Assembly: GCF_023349125.1 (NCBI RefSeq)
Contig: NZ_JAKIKT010000002.1
Span: 434,001-498,000, forward strand
DNA: 64,000 bases
Source: Shewanella corallii
GTDB taxonomy: Bacteria > Pseudomonadota > Gammaproteobacteria > Enterobacterales > Shewanellaceae
Direction of reading: 5' to 3'
The position numbers and the translations under genes were made by a program. The notes under the pieces are model-generated. The model was not told where the DNA came from, did not search any database, and saw nothing but the letters and a program-made list of their open reading frames with translations. Shown piece by piece: positions 19,450-28,370 of this stretch (the first letter of the stretch is position 1; each line of letters begins with the position of its first letter).

Positions 19450-19992
19450 ATGAATAAGCAAACTCTTAACCTGATTGTGGGTTCTACCAACCCGGTCAAA
19501 ATACAGGCAGCCAAAGATGCCTTCGAGCTGATGTTCCCCGAATCGAAAATCGTTGTGACAGGTATAAAGTCCCCATCCGGCGTACCGGATCAACCGATGA
19601 ACAGTAAACAAACCCGTGATGGTGCGGTTAACCGTGTTGAGTATTGCCGCACCCGGGAGTCAGCAGATTTTTATCTGGCGATGGAAGGAGGTGTTGATCA
19701 GTTTGAAGATGGCCCGGCGACTTTCGCGTATGTCGTGGTCGCCTCTGAAAACAGCATGAGCGTGGGGCGCAGCGCTAACTTGCCGCTGCCACAAACCGTA
19801 TTTGATGCACTGCTGCAGGGGGAAGAGTTGGGACATGTGATGGATAGGCTGTTCAATACCACCAATATTAAACAGGCGGGTGGCGCCATCGGCCTGCTGA
19901 CTAATGGCCGGGCAACCCGTGGCAGTATCTACACTCAGGCGATTATGCTGGCTATGGCTCCCTTACTGCACACAGAACTTTACAAAAAATAA
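19450..19992 (+). CDS. yjjX: Inosine/xanthosine triphosphatase (non-canonical purine NTPase)
   Basis: Removes ITP and XTP from the nucleotide pool so they are not built into DNA. The 180-residue protein starts at 19450 (MNKQTLNLIVGSTNPVKIQAA); the longer open frame from 19387 has no family match. Motifs shared with E. coli YjjX: TNPVKIQA, SGVPDQPMNSKQTRDGAVNR and the late GAIGLLTNGRATRGSIYTQA, with EGGVD in the middle. Ribosome site is weak. Solitary gene between the acylase and a MarR-GNAT gene. Confidence 0.9.
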   Translation: MNKQTLNLIVGSTNPVKIQAAKDAFELMFPESKIVVTGIKSPSGVPDQPMNSKQTRDGAVNRVEYCRTRESADFYLAMEGGVDQFEDGPATFAYVVVASENSMSVGRSANLPLPQTVFDALLQGEELGHVMDRLFNTTNIKQAGGAIGLLTNGRATRGSIYTQAIMLAMAPLLHTELYKK

Positions 19993-20055
19993 GCACTTGC
20001 CAAGCGGGGCGTGAATTTATAACTTGGTTGCAGAAAGCAACTTAAAGTTAACAAC

Positions 20056-20991
20056 ATGCCCCAATCCAAGGAATCACAACCTCTTTCTCTGACCCGCCAC
20101 AGCGAAGCGTTCAGCCGTCTGTTGTCGCGCCTGTGTAAGCCCCTGACTCAGACGTTGGGGCTGTCGCAGCAACAACTGGCCATGATGAAGGAGCTGGAGC
20201 GACACAGCCTGTCGGTCAAGCAATTGGGAATACTGCTGGGAATAGATAAATCCAATGCCAGTCGCACCCTTGCGCAACTAACAGATAAAGGCTGGGTCAA
20301 GTGCCAGGCCAGTCCCAGAGATCAGCGTATGCTCAAAGCTGAGCTGACACCCTCCGGCCGTCGTTTGATGGCAAAGTGGTGGCAAGGTCATGCCCAGCAT
20401 TTCGACGCTGCTTTGGCGCAGCTCTTGCCGGAGCAAAGAGAGCACACTCTTGAAGCTCTTGCGCGTTTAACCCGTGCCATGGAACAGGCTCAGGCCCAGG
20501 CTGAATACGAAATTCGTCTGTTACTGCCGGAAGATAACGCCGCTATGGCTCAGGTGATCCGCACTGTTTCTTCAGAGTATGGGCTGACCCCGGATAAGGG
20601 CTATGGGGTATCAGATCCCACCCTGGATTGCCTCAGTGAGGTATATGCCGATGATCGTGCCTGCTACTGGGTGATCTCCCAGGAGAATCGGATCCTGGGC
20701 GGCGGTGGTATTGCACCATTGACAGGCAAACAGGGACGCAAGGATATTTGCGAACTACAAAAGATGTATTTTCTGCCCGAACTCAGGGGCAAGGGCTTTG
20801 CCCGCAGATTAACGCTGCAGGCGCTCGCCTTTGCCAAAGCTCAGGGCTATGCCTGCTGTTATCTGGAAACCACTGCCTGTTTAACCGAGGCTGTGCGTCT
20901 GTATGAAGCCATGGGCTTTGAACATCTGCCGAGTCATATGGGAGAAACCGGTCACGACGCCTGCGAATTGCCCATGTTAAGAAACCTGTAA
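20056..20991 (+). CDS. MarR-GNAT fusion protein
   Basis: 311 residues in two parts. Residues about 1-145 are a MarR-type winged helix: VKQLGILLGIDKSNASRTLAQLTDKGWVKC is the recognition helix region and SPRDQRMLKAELTPSGRRL the wing. Residues about 150-311 are a GNAT acetyltransferase with motif A LQKMYFLPELRGKGFARRL and the tail YLETTACLTEAVRLYEAMGFE. Such fusions occur in several bacterial groups; the natural reading is a regulator whose output or ligand is linked to an acetyl-transfer reaction, but neither target nor substrate is visible. The gene lies 64 bp after yjjX and may have its own promoter. Confidence 0.85.
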   Translation: MPQSKESQPLSLTRHSEAFSRLLSRLCKPLTQTLGLSQQQLAMMKELERHSLSVKQLGILLGIDKSNASRTLAQLTDKGWVKCQASPRDQRMLKAELTPSGRRLMAKWWQGHAQHFDAALAQLLPEQREHTLEALARLTRAMEQAQAQAEYEIRLLLPEDNAAMAQVIRTVSSEYGLTPDKGYGVSDPTLDCLSEVYADDRACYWVISQENRILGGGGIAPLTGKQGRKDICELQKMYFLPELRGKGFARRLTLQALAFAKAQGYACCYLETTACLTEAVRLYEAMGFEHLPSHMGETGHDACELPMLRNL

Positions 20992-21130
20992 AGAATGGCT
21001 GCCCGCCTTGATGAAAGCGGGCAATCGGCTTGCAATCGCCCGATTGGGTGTTAGCCTCAAAGTATGACCGCAAAAACTCAAGTTATTGCAATCAGGTCAG
21101 CTTGTACGGCTTTCAAGGAGAAACCGTCAC

Positions 21131-22171
21131 ATGAAATACAACCGCCTGCCCCACTCCACATTGGAGATCAGCGCACTGTCTCTGGGCACCATGACCTGGG
21201 GAGAACAGAACACCGCCGCTGATGCCTTCGCCCAACTGGACTATGCCATCGCCCAGGGGATCAATTTTATCGACGCCGCCGAAATGTATCCTGTCCCTCC
21301 CCGCCCTGAGACTCAGGGGGAGACAGAGCGGATTATCGGCCAATATCTGAGAAAAAGCGGTAATCGCGAAAAACTGATTATCGCCTCCAAAGTATCAGCG
21401 CCCAGAGATGGCGGTGACTACATCCGTTCCGATATGGCGCTGGACTGGCGCAACCTGCAATTGGCTGTGGATGCCTCCCTAGACCGTCTGGGCGTAGACT
21501 GCATCGACCTGTATCAGATTCACTGGCCCCACCGCAGTACCAATTTTTTTGGTCAGTTGGGATATGAACAGCAGGAAACCGAGGCCCAGACACCTATCTT
21601 TGACACGCTTGAAGCCCTGGCAGAGCTGGTACGATTGGGCAAGATTCGATACGTGGGTGTCTCCAATGAAACCCCATGGGGCCTGATGAAATACCTGCAA
21701 CTGGCTGAAAAGCATGGTCTGCCGCGTATCGTCAGCGTGCAAAACCCCTATAATCTGCTCAACCGCAGCTTTGAAGTGGGCATGGCAGAAATCGCCCACA
21801 GGGAAGATTTACCATTGCTCGCCTACTCCCCCCTGGCCTTCGGCGCATTAAGTGGTAAATACCTGAATGACCAATGGCCTGAAAATGCACGCCTGACATT
21901 ATTCAAACGCTTCGCCCGCTACAATGGCACTGATATGGCAATACAAGCCACTCAGGCCTATTGCGACCTGGCGGCAGAGTTTAAGCTGTCACCGGCGCAA
22001 ATGGCATTGGCGTTTGTGCAATCCCGCCCGTTTGTGGCAAGTACCATTATCGGCGCCACGAATATGGAGCAGCTGAAGCAGAATATCGCCAGTGAGCAGG
22101 TACTGTTAAGTGATGAGCTGCAAAGCCGTATTCGCGAGCTTGGTGAAGTATATCGTCTGCCCTGCCCCTGA
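21131..22171 (+). CDS. tas: Aldo/keto reductase, Tas type
   Basis: 346-residue NADPH-dependent aldo/keto reductase close to E. coli Tas. The start at 21131 has AAGGAGA nine bases before it and the family start MKYNRLPHSTLEISALSLGTM. The catalytic set is visible: D and Y in FIDAAEMYPVPPRPETQGETE, Lys in IIASKVSAP and His in YQIHWPHRSTNFFG. The cofactor loop near the C-terminus reads STIIGATNMEQLKQNI. Physiological substrate of Tas is not established. It precedes csdA but a stem-loop with a T-run lies between. Confidence 0.9.
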   Translation: MKYNRLPHSTLEISALSLGTMTWGEQNTAADAFAQLDYAIAQGINFIDAAEMYPVPPRPETQGETERIIGQYLRKSGNREKLIIASKVSAPRDGGDYIRSDMALDWRNLQLAVDASLDRLGVDCIDLYQIHWPHRSTNFFGQLGYEQQETEAQTPIFDTLEALAELVRLGKIRYVGVSNETPWGLMKYLQLAEKHGLPRIVSVQNPYNLLNRSFEVGMAEIAHREDLPLLAYSPLAFGALSGKYLNDQWPENARLTLFKRFARYNGTDMAIQATQAYCDLAAEFKLSPAQMALAFVQSRPFVASTIIGATNMEQLKQNIASEQVLLSDELQSRIRELGEVYRLPCP

Positions 22172-22218
22172 ATCATCTCGAACAGCAGTCGACGATCATT
22201 AACAGGCTTGCATTGCAC

Positions 22219-22255
22219 GGGCAGATCCACCAAGATCTGCCCGCACTGTTTTTAC
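22219..22255 (+). terminator. Probable terminator after tas
   Basis: Perfect 9-bp stem GGGCAGATC (22219-22227) / GATCTGCCC (22234-22242), loop CACCAA, with a five-T run eight bases further on. It ends 17 bp before the csdA start. Confidence 0.65.
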
Positions 22256-22271
22256 CTGCCCAAGCTCAAGC

Positions 22272-23480
22272 ATGAATAACGATTTGAAAGCACTATTCCC
22301 CGCATTGAACCAGACACTGGATGGTTATCCTCTGTGTTATCTGGATACTGCCGCCACCAGCCAGAAACCTGCACAGGTGCTGGAGGCAATGGATAGCTTT
22401 TATCGTCAACACAATGCCAATGTGCACAGAGCAGCCCATCAGTTATCTGCCCGGGCAACCAGTGCTTACGAAACTGTGCGTGACAGTCTCAAAGAGTTCA
22501 TTGGCGCAGCCCAAAGCAACGAAATTATTTTCACCTCAGGCACAACCCAGAGCATCAATATGTTGGCCTGGGGCCTGACATCTCAATTGCACCAAGGTGA
22601 TGTGATTCTGGTCGACAGCGCTGCCCACCACGCCAATATCGTGCCCTGGCAAGAGCTGGCGAAACGCAGTGGCGCCGAAGTGGTGCCCATTCCGCTGACG
22701 GCAGATCTCAGACTGGATATCCAGGCTTACCAAAAGCAACTGGACACCCTCCCTGTACGAATCGTGGCGCTGGCTCATGTCTCCAATGTGTTGGGGACGG
22801 TCAATGACATTAAGGCCCTGAGCGCGATGGCAAAGGCCAAAGGCGCTTTGGTGGCTGTGGATGGGGCTCAGGCCATTGCTCATCATAAGGTGAATGTCGT
22901 TAAGCTCGGCTGTGACTTTTACAGCTTCTCCAGCCACAAGATGTATGGTCCATCCGGCGTTGGCGTGCTGTGGGGATGTTATCAGGAGTTGGACAAACTT
23001 GAGCCCATGCTGACCGGCGGCGAGATGATAGATACCGTCAGCTTTGACGGCACCTGCTTTGGTCAATTACCCAATCGTTTGGAAGCTGGCACACCGCCCA
23101 TAGTCGAAGTAATAGGCCTGGGCGCGGCACTGAAATTTATCAAAGAACTGCCTGTGGAAGCCTTCGACCATGAACAACAGATGTTGAATCTGCTACAGCA
23201 ACGGCTGGCGCAGCTTCCTCAGGTTGAGCTGTATGGCGCTCATCAGGATAATACAGGTGCGGTGGCCTTTAATCTCAAAGGTGAGCATCATCAGGACGTG
23301 GGGATTTTGCTGGATCAGCAGGGGATTGCCATACGCTGTGGCCATCACTGTGCTCAACCTCTTATGCAGATTATGCAGATCTCCGGCTGTTGTCGTGCAT
23401 CAGTTGGCGTATACACCAGCCGTGAAGATATCGACCGCTTTATCACCGCGCTTGAAGATGCCATTGACCTGCTGGGCTAG
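22272..23480 (+). CDS. csdA: Cysteine desulfurase (CsdA/SufS type)
   Basis: PLP enzyme that takes sulfur from cysteine as a persulfide for iron-sulfur cluster or cofactor assembly; cytosolic. The 402-residue protein is a class V aminotransferase of group II. SFSSHKMYGPSGVG contains the PLP lysine Lys223, HANIVPW near 120 and DGAQAIAHHKV near 198 are the cofactor contacts, and AIRCGHHCAQP holds the persulfide Cys356. The following gene is its CsdE partner, which distinguishes this from an isc or suf operon: no sufBCD lies nearby. Confidence 0.92.
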   Translation: MNNDLKALFPALNQTLDGYPLCYLDTAATSQKPAQVLEAMDSFYRQHNANVHRAAHQLSARATSAYETVRDSLKEFIGAAQSNEIIFTSGTTQSINMLAWGLTSQLHQGDVILVDSAAHHANIVPWQELAKRSGAEVVPIPLTADLRLDIQAYQKQLDTLPVRIVALAHVSNVLGTVNDIKALSAMAKAKGALVAVDGAQAIAHHKVNVVKLGCDFYSFSSHKMYGPSGVGVLWGCYQELDKLEPMLTGGEMIDTVSFDGTCFGQLPNRLEAGTPPIVEVIGLGAALKFIKELPVEAFDHEQQMLNLLQQRLAQLPQVELYGAHQDNTGAVAFNLKGEHHQDVGILLDQQGIAIRCGHHCAQPLMQIMQISGCCRASVGVYTSREDIDRFITALEDAIDLLG

Positions 23481-23553
23481 TCTGGCACGACTCAACTTAT
23501 TCGATGGCCGAGCGGCCATAAGCCCAGCTGGCAGATTTATTTAAGGAACCTCT

Positions 23554-23988
23554 ATGTCCGCCTCACCCGCTTCCCAGGATTTTCTGTTCGATCTGGTGCC
23601 ACTTCAGTCGGCACGTGACAAGGTACTGGATGCCAATAACTGGCAGGAAAAGTATCGTCAGATAATGTTGCTGGGTAAACAACTGCCGACGTTGGCAAGT
23701 GAGCTACAGTGTGAATCAGCACAGGTGAAAGGTTGCGAAAGCAAAGCCTGGCTGTACTACTGTAAGATTGATGGCAATCACTATTACCTGGTAGACAGCG
23801 AAGCCCGGGTAGTGAAGGGACTGGCAGCTTTGGTCATTGCTCAGTTGCAGGGTAAGGACAGCGCTGAAATTGCTAAATTCGACCCCGCACACTATTTTGA
23901 GCAACTGGGGTTGGCAGGTCAGTTAAGCCCATCCCGCACCAATGGCCTAACGGCCCTGGTGAACGGAATGATAGCGGCAGCTGACTGA
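23554..23988 (+). CDS. csdE: CsdE/SufE-family sulfur acceptor
   Basis: 144-residue partner that accepts the persulfide sulfur from CsdA and raises its activity. The conserved active-site segment is VKGCESKAWL with Cys61, flanked by RQIMLLGKQLPTL and by the C-terminal FDPAHYFEQLGLAGQLSPSRTNGL, all family features. AAGGAACC lies ahead of the ATG at 23554. The 73-bp gap from csdA has no terminator, so the two form one operon. Confidence 0.92.
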   Translation: MSASPASQDFLFDLVPLQSARDKVLDANNWQEKYRQIMLLGKQLPTLASELQCESAQVKGCESKAWLYYCKIDGNHYYLVDSEARVVKGLAALVIAQLQGKDSAEIAKFDPAHYFEQLGLAGQLSPSRTNGLTALVNGMIAAAD

Positions 23989-24010
23989 GGTCATGAGGTC
24001 AGCCCAGAGG

Positions 24011-24097
24011 TTAGATAAATATAATCATACAGGCGGCAAAAGTGCTCCAGCAGCCGATATAGGCCAGCTCTTTCCAGATACTTTTCAGATTAAACAT
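24011..24097 (-). CDS. Predicted 28-aa single-pass membrane small protein
   Basis: An ATG at 24097 opens a 28-codon frame ending in TAA. The N-terminus MFNLKSIWKEL is short and basic; residues 12-28 (AYIGCWSTFAACMIIFI) are nearly all hydrophobic and end the protein, the layout of many small inner-membrane proteins. AAGGAATTGG lies 7-16 nt upstream as a plausible ribosome site. It is too short for standard gene calling. It may be co-transcribed with nothing else: csdE is convergent and the PH-domain gene upstream ends in a terminator. Function unknown; chance ORF is the alternative. Confidence 0.5.
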   Translation of the reverse strand: MFNLKSIWKELAYIGCWSTFAACMIIFI

Positions 24098-24156
24098 GGA
24101 TCCAATTCCTTCAGGATAATGAAACATGTATTAATCTAATACCCACTTGCCATCCC

Positions 24157-24176
24157 GGGTGAGATCCAGCTCACCC
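24157..24176. repeat. 7-bp perfect dyad upstream of the 28-aa ORF
   Basis: GGGTGAG-ATCCAG-CTCACCC. It resembles a CRP palindrome but the GTGA/TCAC halves are spaced by 8, not 6. It may be an operator or an RNA stem 60 bp upstream of the short ORF. Confidence 0.45.
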
Positions 24177-24289
24177 TTCATATTAAACTTGATTAATATT
24201 AGGCATTTTCTGCATATCCCACTCAGCGCATCAAGCTTAACTCAGAATATAAACCAAACAAATTTAATCACTTGAAAGTCTGACTTGCT

Positions 24290-24327
24290 GTACAAACAAA
24301 AATGCACCGCCTGCTGGCAGTGCATTT
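24290..24327 (-). terminator. Terminator of the PH-domain gene
   Basis: On the minus strand AAATGCAC-TGCC-AGCA-GGCG-GTGCATTT folds as a 12-bp stem with one G-T pair, followed by TTGTTTG. It starts 21 nt after the stop at 24349. Confidence 0.85.
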
Positions 24328-24348
24328 CTATTCAAATCAGGTCATCAT

Positions 24349-24723
24349 TCAAAGCATGTGATTGGCCATGGTGCGCTGTATTCCCACCACGTCAGTGCCC
24401 TTCTTGAGCTCTTTCACCAGAGGATCTTTTTGCCCTGAAATATATATCTTGAGTTCAGCATCCATATCAAAGCGCCCTGCAGTCTCCACTTCAAAGAAGG
24501 TAATCGACTTATAGGGAATAGAAAGGTAACTCACCTTCTTGCCGGTTACGCCCTGCTTATCGATCAAGATCAGGCGCTTGTCGGTAAATACAAACATATC
24601 CCGGATCAACTTGTAGGCCAGCGATAACTGCTCATTATCGGACAGTATTGGCAGCAACTCCTGCTGCAACTCAGTCAAATCTACTTCAGTGGCGTTGCCC
24701 ATAATGGCATCGAGTAGTCCCAT
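24349..24723 (-). CDS. Bacterial PH-domain protein (YvbH/bPH type)
   Basis: 124-residue cytosolic protein, started at the ATG at 24723 (MGLLDAIMGNATEVDL), with GGGAGAGCAGGG before it; the frame is open eight codons upstream but without homology. The core DMFVFTDKRLILIDKQGVTGKKVSYLSIPYKSITFFEVETAG is the conserved strand pattern of bacterial pleckstrin-homology domains of the DUF1696 family, which form ring oligomers. No biological role is established for most members. Single-gene unit. Confidence 0.85.
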   Translation of the reverse strand: MGLLDAIMGNATEVDLTELQQELLPILSDNEQLSLAYKLIRDMFVFTDKRLILIDKQGVTGKKVSYLSIPYKSITFFEVETAGRFDMDAELKIYISGQKDPLVKELKKGTDVVGIQRTMANHML

Positions 24724-24861
24724 CCCTGCTCTCCCATAATTAATCAAACGTTTTTGGTTCGTTCAATCTCTATCATTTCACATTTTCGGCAATCAAACAT
24801 CAGCCTGATATCAATGCCCATTTCAAACACCATGGTCAGCATAAAAGGCACTGGCACACAA

Positions 24862-24900
24862 ATACAAAAGACCCGCAGCTTACGGAGAAGTTCTGCGGGC
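24862..24900 (-). terminator. Terminator of the chemotaxis transducer gene
   Basis: CCCGCAG (24872-24878) pairs with CTGCGGG (24893-24899). On the minus strand TCTTTTGTATTT follows. Confidence 0.75.
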
Positions 24901-24929
24901 CAATGGGCTTTCTTTTTTCAGACGGGGAC

Positions 24930-26228
24930 TTACTGAATATTCGCTACCGTCTGGGATACATTTTCAGCGCCTGTACGTATCTCTTCCATCACCTGGGCAA
25001 CCTGATTGATTTGGTCTTTACCTGACTCCGCTGTCTGACCAACCTGATTCATCATCTCAGTCGCGCCAGCGGTGAGATTACGGTTTTCGCTGACAACAGA
25101 AGCAATCTCATCAGTACTCTGACTGGTGCGCGCTGCCAACTGTCTGACCTCATCCGCTACCACAGCAAATCCACGTCCCTGATCCCCGGCCCGGGCAGCC
25201 TCAATGGCGGCATTCAACGCCAGCAAGTTGGTTTGCTCTGCAATGGCACTGATGGTGGAAACAATGGCTTCAATGTTCTTGGACTGCTCATTCAGCTGAT
25301 TAATCGACTCCGTAGTACGTTGCACCTGCTCGGCAATCACACTGGAGGTTTGCACACTGTTGCGCAGCAAGTCGGCTCCCTGCACCGCAATCTGTGCCGT
25401 CTCTTCAGAGGTGGAGTAAGCCACTTCCGCCGCTTCACGTACAGCATGCTGGCGGACAATACGTTCAGTGATATCAGAGCAGAACTTGATCACCTTAACC
25501 ACTTCACCCCTGTCATTCATCACAGGGTTATAGGTCGCTTCCAGCCAGAGCACCTGCCCACCGGCGCCTCTTCGCTCAAACAGGCCGGATTTATGCTGCC
25601 CACTGGCAAGGTCCGGCCAGAAATTTGGGTTGTCCTGCAGGAATGACTCCGGACAGAACATTCTGTGGTGCTTGCCAACAATCTGCTCGCGACTATAGCC
25701 AACGGCTCCCAGGAAGTTCTGATTTGCCGTCAGGATATTACCATCAGGCGTAAACTCGATAATCGCCTGTGCACGCTCCAACGCTTCAAACACAGCCGCC
25801 TGCTCGTCAAGACGCAGCTTCTCCTCCGTGATGTCTGAGGCGACTTTTACCACCTTGACCACGCTGCCATTTTGCTTAACCGGTATGTAGGTCGCCTGCA
25901 GCCACATCTCTTCACCAGCTTTATTTTTACGGTTGAACATACCGGTTTGCGCCACACCATTGGCAAGATCAGCCCAGAATTGACGATATTGAGAACTGCT
26001 GGCATAGGCTGAATGACAGAACATCCTGTGGTGCTGACCACGGATTTCATCAATGCTGTAGCCAACAGCAGTCAGGAATAGATTGTTGGCATCCTTTATG
26101 GTTCCATCCGGCGTAAATTCGATAAAAGCGACACTGTTCTTGATTGAGTCAACCAGGGCGGTATCCATTTTAGCGCTACTGCTTACACTGGATGGCGCCT
26201 GATCCTGCTTTGATTTGAAATTGAACAT
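24930..26228 (-). CDS. Soluble PAS-PAS methyl-accepting chemotaxis protein (BdlA-like)
   Basis: 432 residues without a membrane segment. Two PAS domains in tandem (about 25-135 and 145-260) share the repeat pattern [11 protein letters not shown]...GYS...HHRMFC...F W..L..G and [10 protein letters not shown]...GYS...HHRMFC, and each ends in a PAC-type SDITE. The rest is an MCP signalling domain with the hairpin tip [18 protein letters not shown] followed by [15 protein letters not shown]. This is the BdlA/Aer-2-like layout, sensing an internal signal such as redox or oxygen via a PAS-bound cofactor and signalling to CheA. The domain after the tip is short, as in BdlA. No methylation pattern was checked. 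Confidence 0.88.
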   Translation of the reverse strand: MFNFKSKQDQAPSSVSSSAKMDTALVDSIKNSVAFIEFTPDGTIKDANNLFLTAVGYSIDEIRGQHHRMFCHSAYASSSQYRQFWADLANGVAQTGMFNRKNKAGEEMWLQATYIPVKQNGSVVKVVKVASDITEEKLRLDEQAAVFEALERAQAIIEFTPDGNILTANQNFLGAVGYSREQIVGKHHRMFCPESFLQDNPNFWPDLASGQHKSGLFERRGAGGQVLWLEATYNPVMNDRGEVVKVIKFCSDITERIVRQHAVREAAEVAYSTSEETAQIAVQGADLLRNSVQTSSVIAEQVQRTTESINQLNEQSKNIEAIVSTISAIAEQTNLLALNAAIEAARAGDQGRGFAVVADEVRQLAARTSQSTDEIASVVSENRNLTAGATEMMNQVGQTAESGKDQINQVAQVMEEIRTGAENVSQTVANIQ

Positions 26229-26385
26229 GCACTGTATTCCTGCTGTTTGCGATTATTCAGGGTCTTGCTGCCAACAGAAGGCCAGAGTAATACCTTCCAT
26301 TGGTGAAAAAACATTCTAAATTCAGCATAGCAGGGATTTTTTAAAGCATCGGAAAAAGCCAGATTTTTGTTTTGGTTAGCGGCTG

Positions 26386-27111
26386 CTATTTAAGATGTCG
26401 ACCACCATCCAAAGGCATTATCCGCCCCGTGATATAGCGACTGCTCATCAGATAGTCCACTGTCGCCAGAACTTCCTCCGTGCCCCCTTCTCGTGGCAGT
26501 ACAGCCTTGGAGAGTGCTTTTTGTTTGTAGGCGTCATCATCCCAGGGATTGAAGCACACCAGCGCAGGGGCGATGCTGTTCACCTTGATGCCCGGCGCAA
26601 ACCTCGCGGCAAATGACAGGGTGAGGTTATCCAGCGCTGCCTTACTGGCTGCATAAGCAATATGCTTCTTGCTGCCTTTGGCCGCCACATAGTCGCTCAG
26701 GTGAATAATATCCGCCTCACCTATCCCATCACCTGCCAGCTTATCCTGCAGGGCCAGATTCAGTTGATAAGGCACGCTGACATGCACTTGCATCATACGC
26801 GCCATCACTTCACCCGGGTTATTCAAGGCATCGTCTTTAAGCCAGTCTGAAGCATTGTGAATGATGGCTCGTAATCTGGGATATCGGCTCCTGACAGCCT
26901 GAATAAACTCCAGAACTTCAGCATCCTGATAAAAATCCACGCAATAGAGGTCTGCGCCTTTCTCTGCCAGTTCAACCACTTCAGGGTATTCAGTTCTGAA
27001 GGTGCCAATAACAGGTACACCTCTGGCCATAAACTGCTGTGCAAGGTAAAGACCCACACGCTTGCCTACCCCCGTGATCAACACGGGGGCATTATTGGAG
27101 CTATTTGTCAT
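26386..27111 (-). CDS. folM: Dihydromonapterin reductase (SDR family)
   Basis: 241-residue short-chain dehydrogenase that reduces dihydromonapterin to tetrahydromonapterin with NADPH and has weak dihydrofolate reductase activity. The nucleotide loop is ITGVGKRVGLYLA (about 13-25), the catalytic Tyr/Lys lie in HIAYAASKAALDN, and the C-terminal TGRIMPLDGGRHLK matches E. coli FolM closely. It starts 5 nt after folE ends, so the two are translationally close. With folX and folE upstream, the operon covers all steps from GTP to tetrahydromonapterin except a phosphatase. Confidence 0.9.
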   Translation of the reverse strand: MTNSSNNAPVLITGVGKRVGLYLAQQFMARGVPVIGTFRTEYPEVVELAEKGADLYCVDFYQDAEVLEFIQAVRSRYPRLRAIIHNASDWLKDDALNNPGEVMARMMQVHVSVPYQLNLALQDKLAGDGIGEADIIHLSDYVAAKGSKKHIAYAASKAALDNLTLSFAARFAPGIKVNSIAPALVCFNPWDDDAYKQKALSKAVLPREGGTEEVLATVDYLMSSRYITGRIMPLDGGRHLK

Positions 27112-27116
27112 AAGTG

Positions 27117-27785
27117 TTATTGCCTGAAAAATTCGTCGCGGGTACGTGGATTGACCTTAAAACTGCCACCCAAAGCTGTGGTACGGGTGACGCTTTCACT
27201 GTCCATCACCCCTCTGGACTTCACGCAGTAATGGGTTGCATCAATGCTGACAGCCACATCCTCAGTTTGCAGCAGGGTTTGCAGTGCTACCAGAATCTGC
27301 TGCGTCAGCCGCTCCTGGACCTGGGGACGCTGAGCAAAAAAGCGCACGATTCGGTTTATTTTGGACAGACCAATAATCTTGTCACCGGGAATATAAGCAA
27401 CAGAGGCTTTGCCATCTATGGTGATGAAGTGATGCTCACAGGTACTGGTCACGCTGATGTCAGTCACCCTAACCATCTCCTCCACCTGCATCTTGTTGTC
27501 TATGTCGGTGATCTTGGGGAAATTGCGGTAGTCGAGGCCGGAAAATATCTCGTCGACGTACATTTTGGCAATACGATGGGGGGTTTCACACAGACTGTCG
27601 TCCTCCAGATCCAGCCCCAGAGTGGAGACCACGTCAGTCATCAGAGTTTTGATCCTCTGGTACTTGTCTGCATTGGTCATGCTGTTTTGCTTTAAAGGGG
27701 TTTCCAACCCCTTGGCCAACAGCGCTTCCTGGACAGCTTTGGCCTCGGGGGCCAACTCATTTGGGTTCAATGATGTTTTACTCAT
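27117..27785 (-). CDS. folE: GTP cyclohydrolase I
   Basis: Converts GTP to 7,8-dihydroneopterin triphosphate, the entry step for folate and other pterins. The 222-residue protein starts at 27785 with GGGAGAA before it; the upstream extension in frame lacks homology. The zinc site is visible as STCEHHF (Cys and His) and THYCVKSRG (second Cys), with [12 protein letters not shown] and [12 protein letters not shown] as further signatures. Middle gene of folX-folE-folM; 13 nt after the folX stop. Confidence 0.94.
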   Translation of the reverse strand: MSKTSLNPNELAPEAKAVQEALLAKGLETPLKQNSMTNADKYQRIKTLMTDVVSTLGLDLEDDSLCETPHRIAKMYVDEIFSGLDYRNFPKITDIDNKMQVEEMVRVTDISVTSTCEHHFITIDGKASVAYIPGDKIIGLSKINRIVRFFAQRPQVQERLTQQILVALQTLLQTEDVAVSIDATHYCVKSRGVMDSESVTRTTALGGSFKVNPRTRDEFFRQ

Positions 27786-27798
27786 CTGTTCTCCCGTT

Positions 27799-28197
27799 TC
27801 AAGCTTCTTTGTCCGCACGGCGACTTTCCAGTGTCAGCGACACCGAGTCAGCAAACCTAAGGGCGTGGGGTTTGTCCACTGTGACTCTTGCCAGGGTCAC
27901 GCTGGGATGCTCACCGGCAATCGCCAGCAAATCAGCCACAAGCTTTTCCAGCAATTTAAATCGTCCCTCTTCCACATGCTGAATCACCTTCTTGGTGATG
28001 GTTTTGTAATTGAGGGCATCGACAACATTGTCTGTCTGAAATGATTTGTCAGCCGGATAGTGGATTTCCATATTGATCACCACGTCCTGCTGTTTCTTTT
28101 GCTCTTCTGGATTGAATCCTATGAATGTACGAAGTCTGAGATTGGTTACCCTGATGATGGCGTGGCTGAGTGACATAGAAGCAGTTGGTTTTGTCAT
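27799..28197 (-). CDS. folX: Dihydroneopterin triphosphate 2'-epimerase
   Basis: 132 residues from the ATG at 28197 ([19 protein letters not shown]), backed by GCAGGAGT; longer in-frame extension has no homology. The core [38 protein letters not shown] and [19 protein letters not shown] tracks FolX rather than FolB. It epimerises dihydroneopterin triphosphate to the monapterin form. First gene of the operon with folE and folM, and divergent from the DUF3429 gene. Confidence 0.9.
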   Translation of the reverse strand: MTKPTASMSLSHAIIRVTNLRLRTFIGFNPEEQKKQQDVVINMEIHYPADKSFQTDNVVDALNYKTITKKVIQHVEEGRFKLLEKLVADLLAIAGEHPSVTLARVTVDKPHALRFADSVSLTLESRRADKEA

Positions 28198-28370
28198 TTG
28201 TAATACTCCTGCAATACGTCCGGCAGGACACAGAGGATCAGCGTTGCGCGACCTTTCATTCCCTGATGTCACTGATTGAACAAAAAATATCCGGCACAGT
28301 TCTAAGATCCGAAAGCCTTCCCCATAACGTATATGTCATTACCCGCAAATGTCCAATATTTAGCAATTTT

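Larger units (their letters stand above)
23989..24348. other. Intergenic region with a short ORF, a dyad and a terminator
   Basis: This 360-bp stretch carries the 28-codon minus-strand ORF at 24011-24097, a perfect dyad at 24157-24176 upstream of that ORF, and the terminator of the PH-domain gene at 24290-24327. The remainder is AT-rich. Confidence 0.6.

Noticed and set aside
24157..24176. GGGTGAG/CTCACCC as a CRP site
   Set aside because: The GTGA and TCAC halves are eight bases apart, where CRP needs six.
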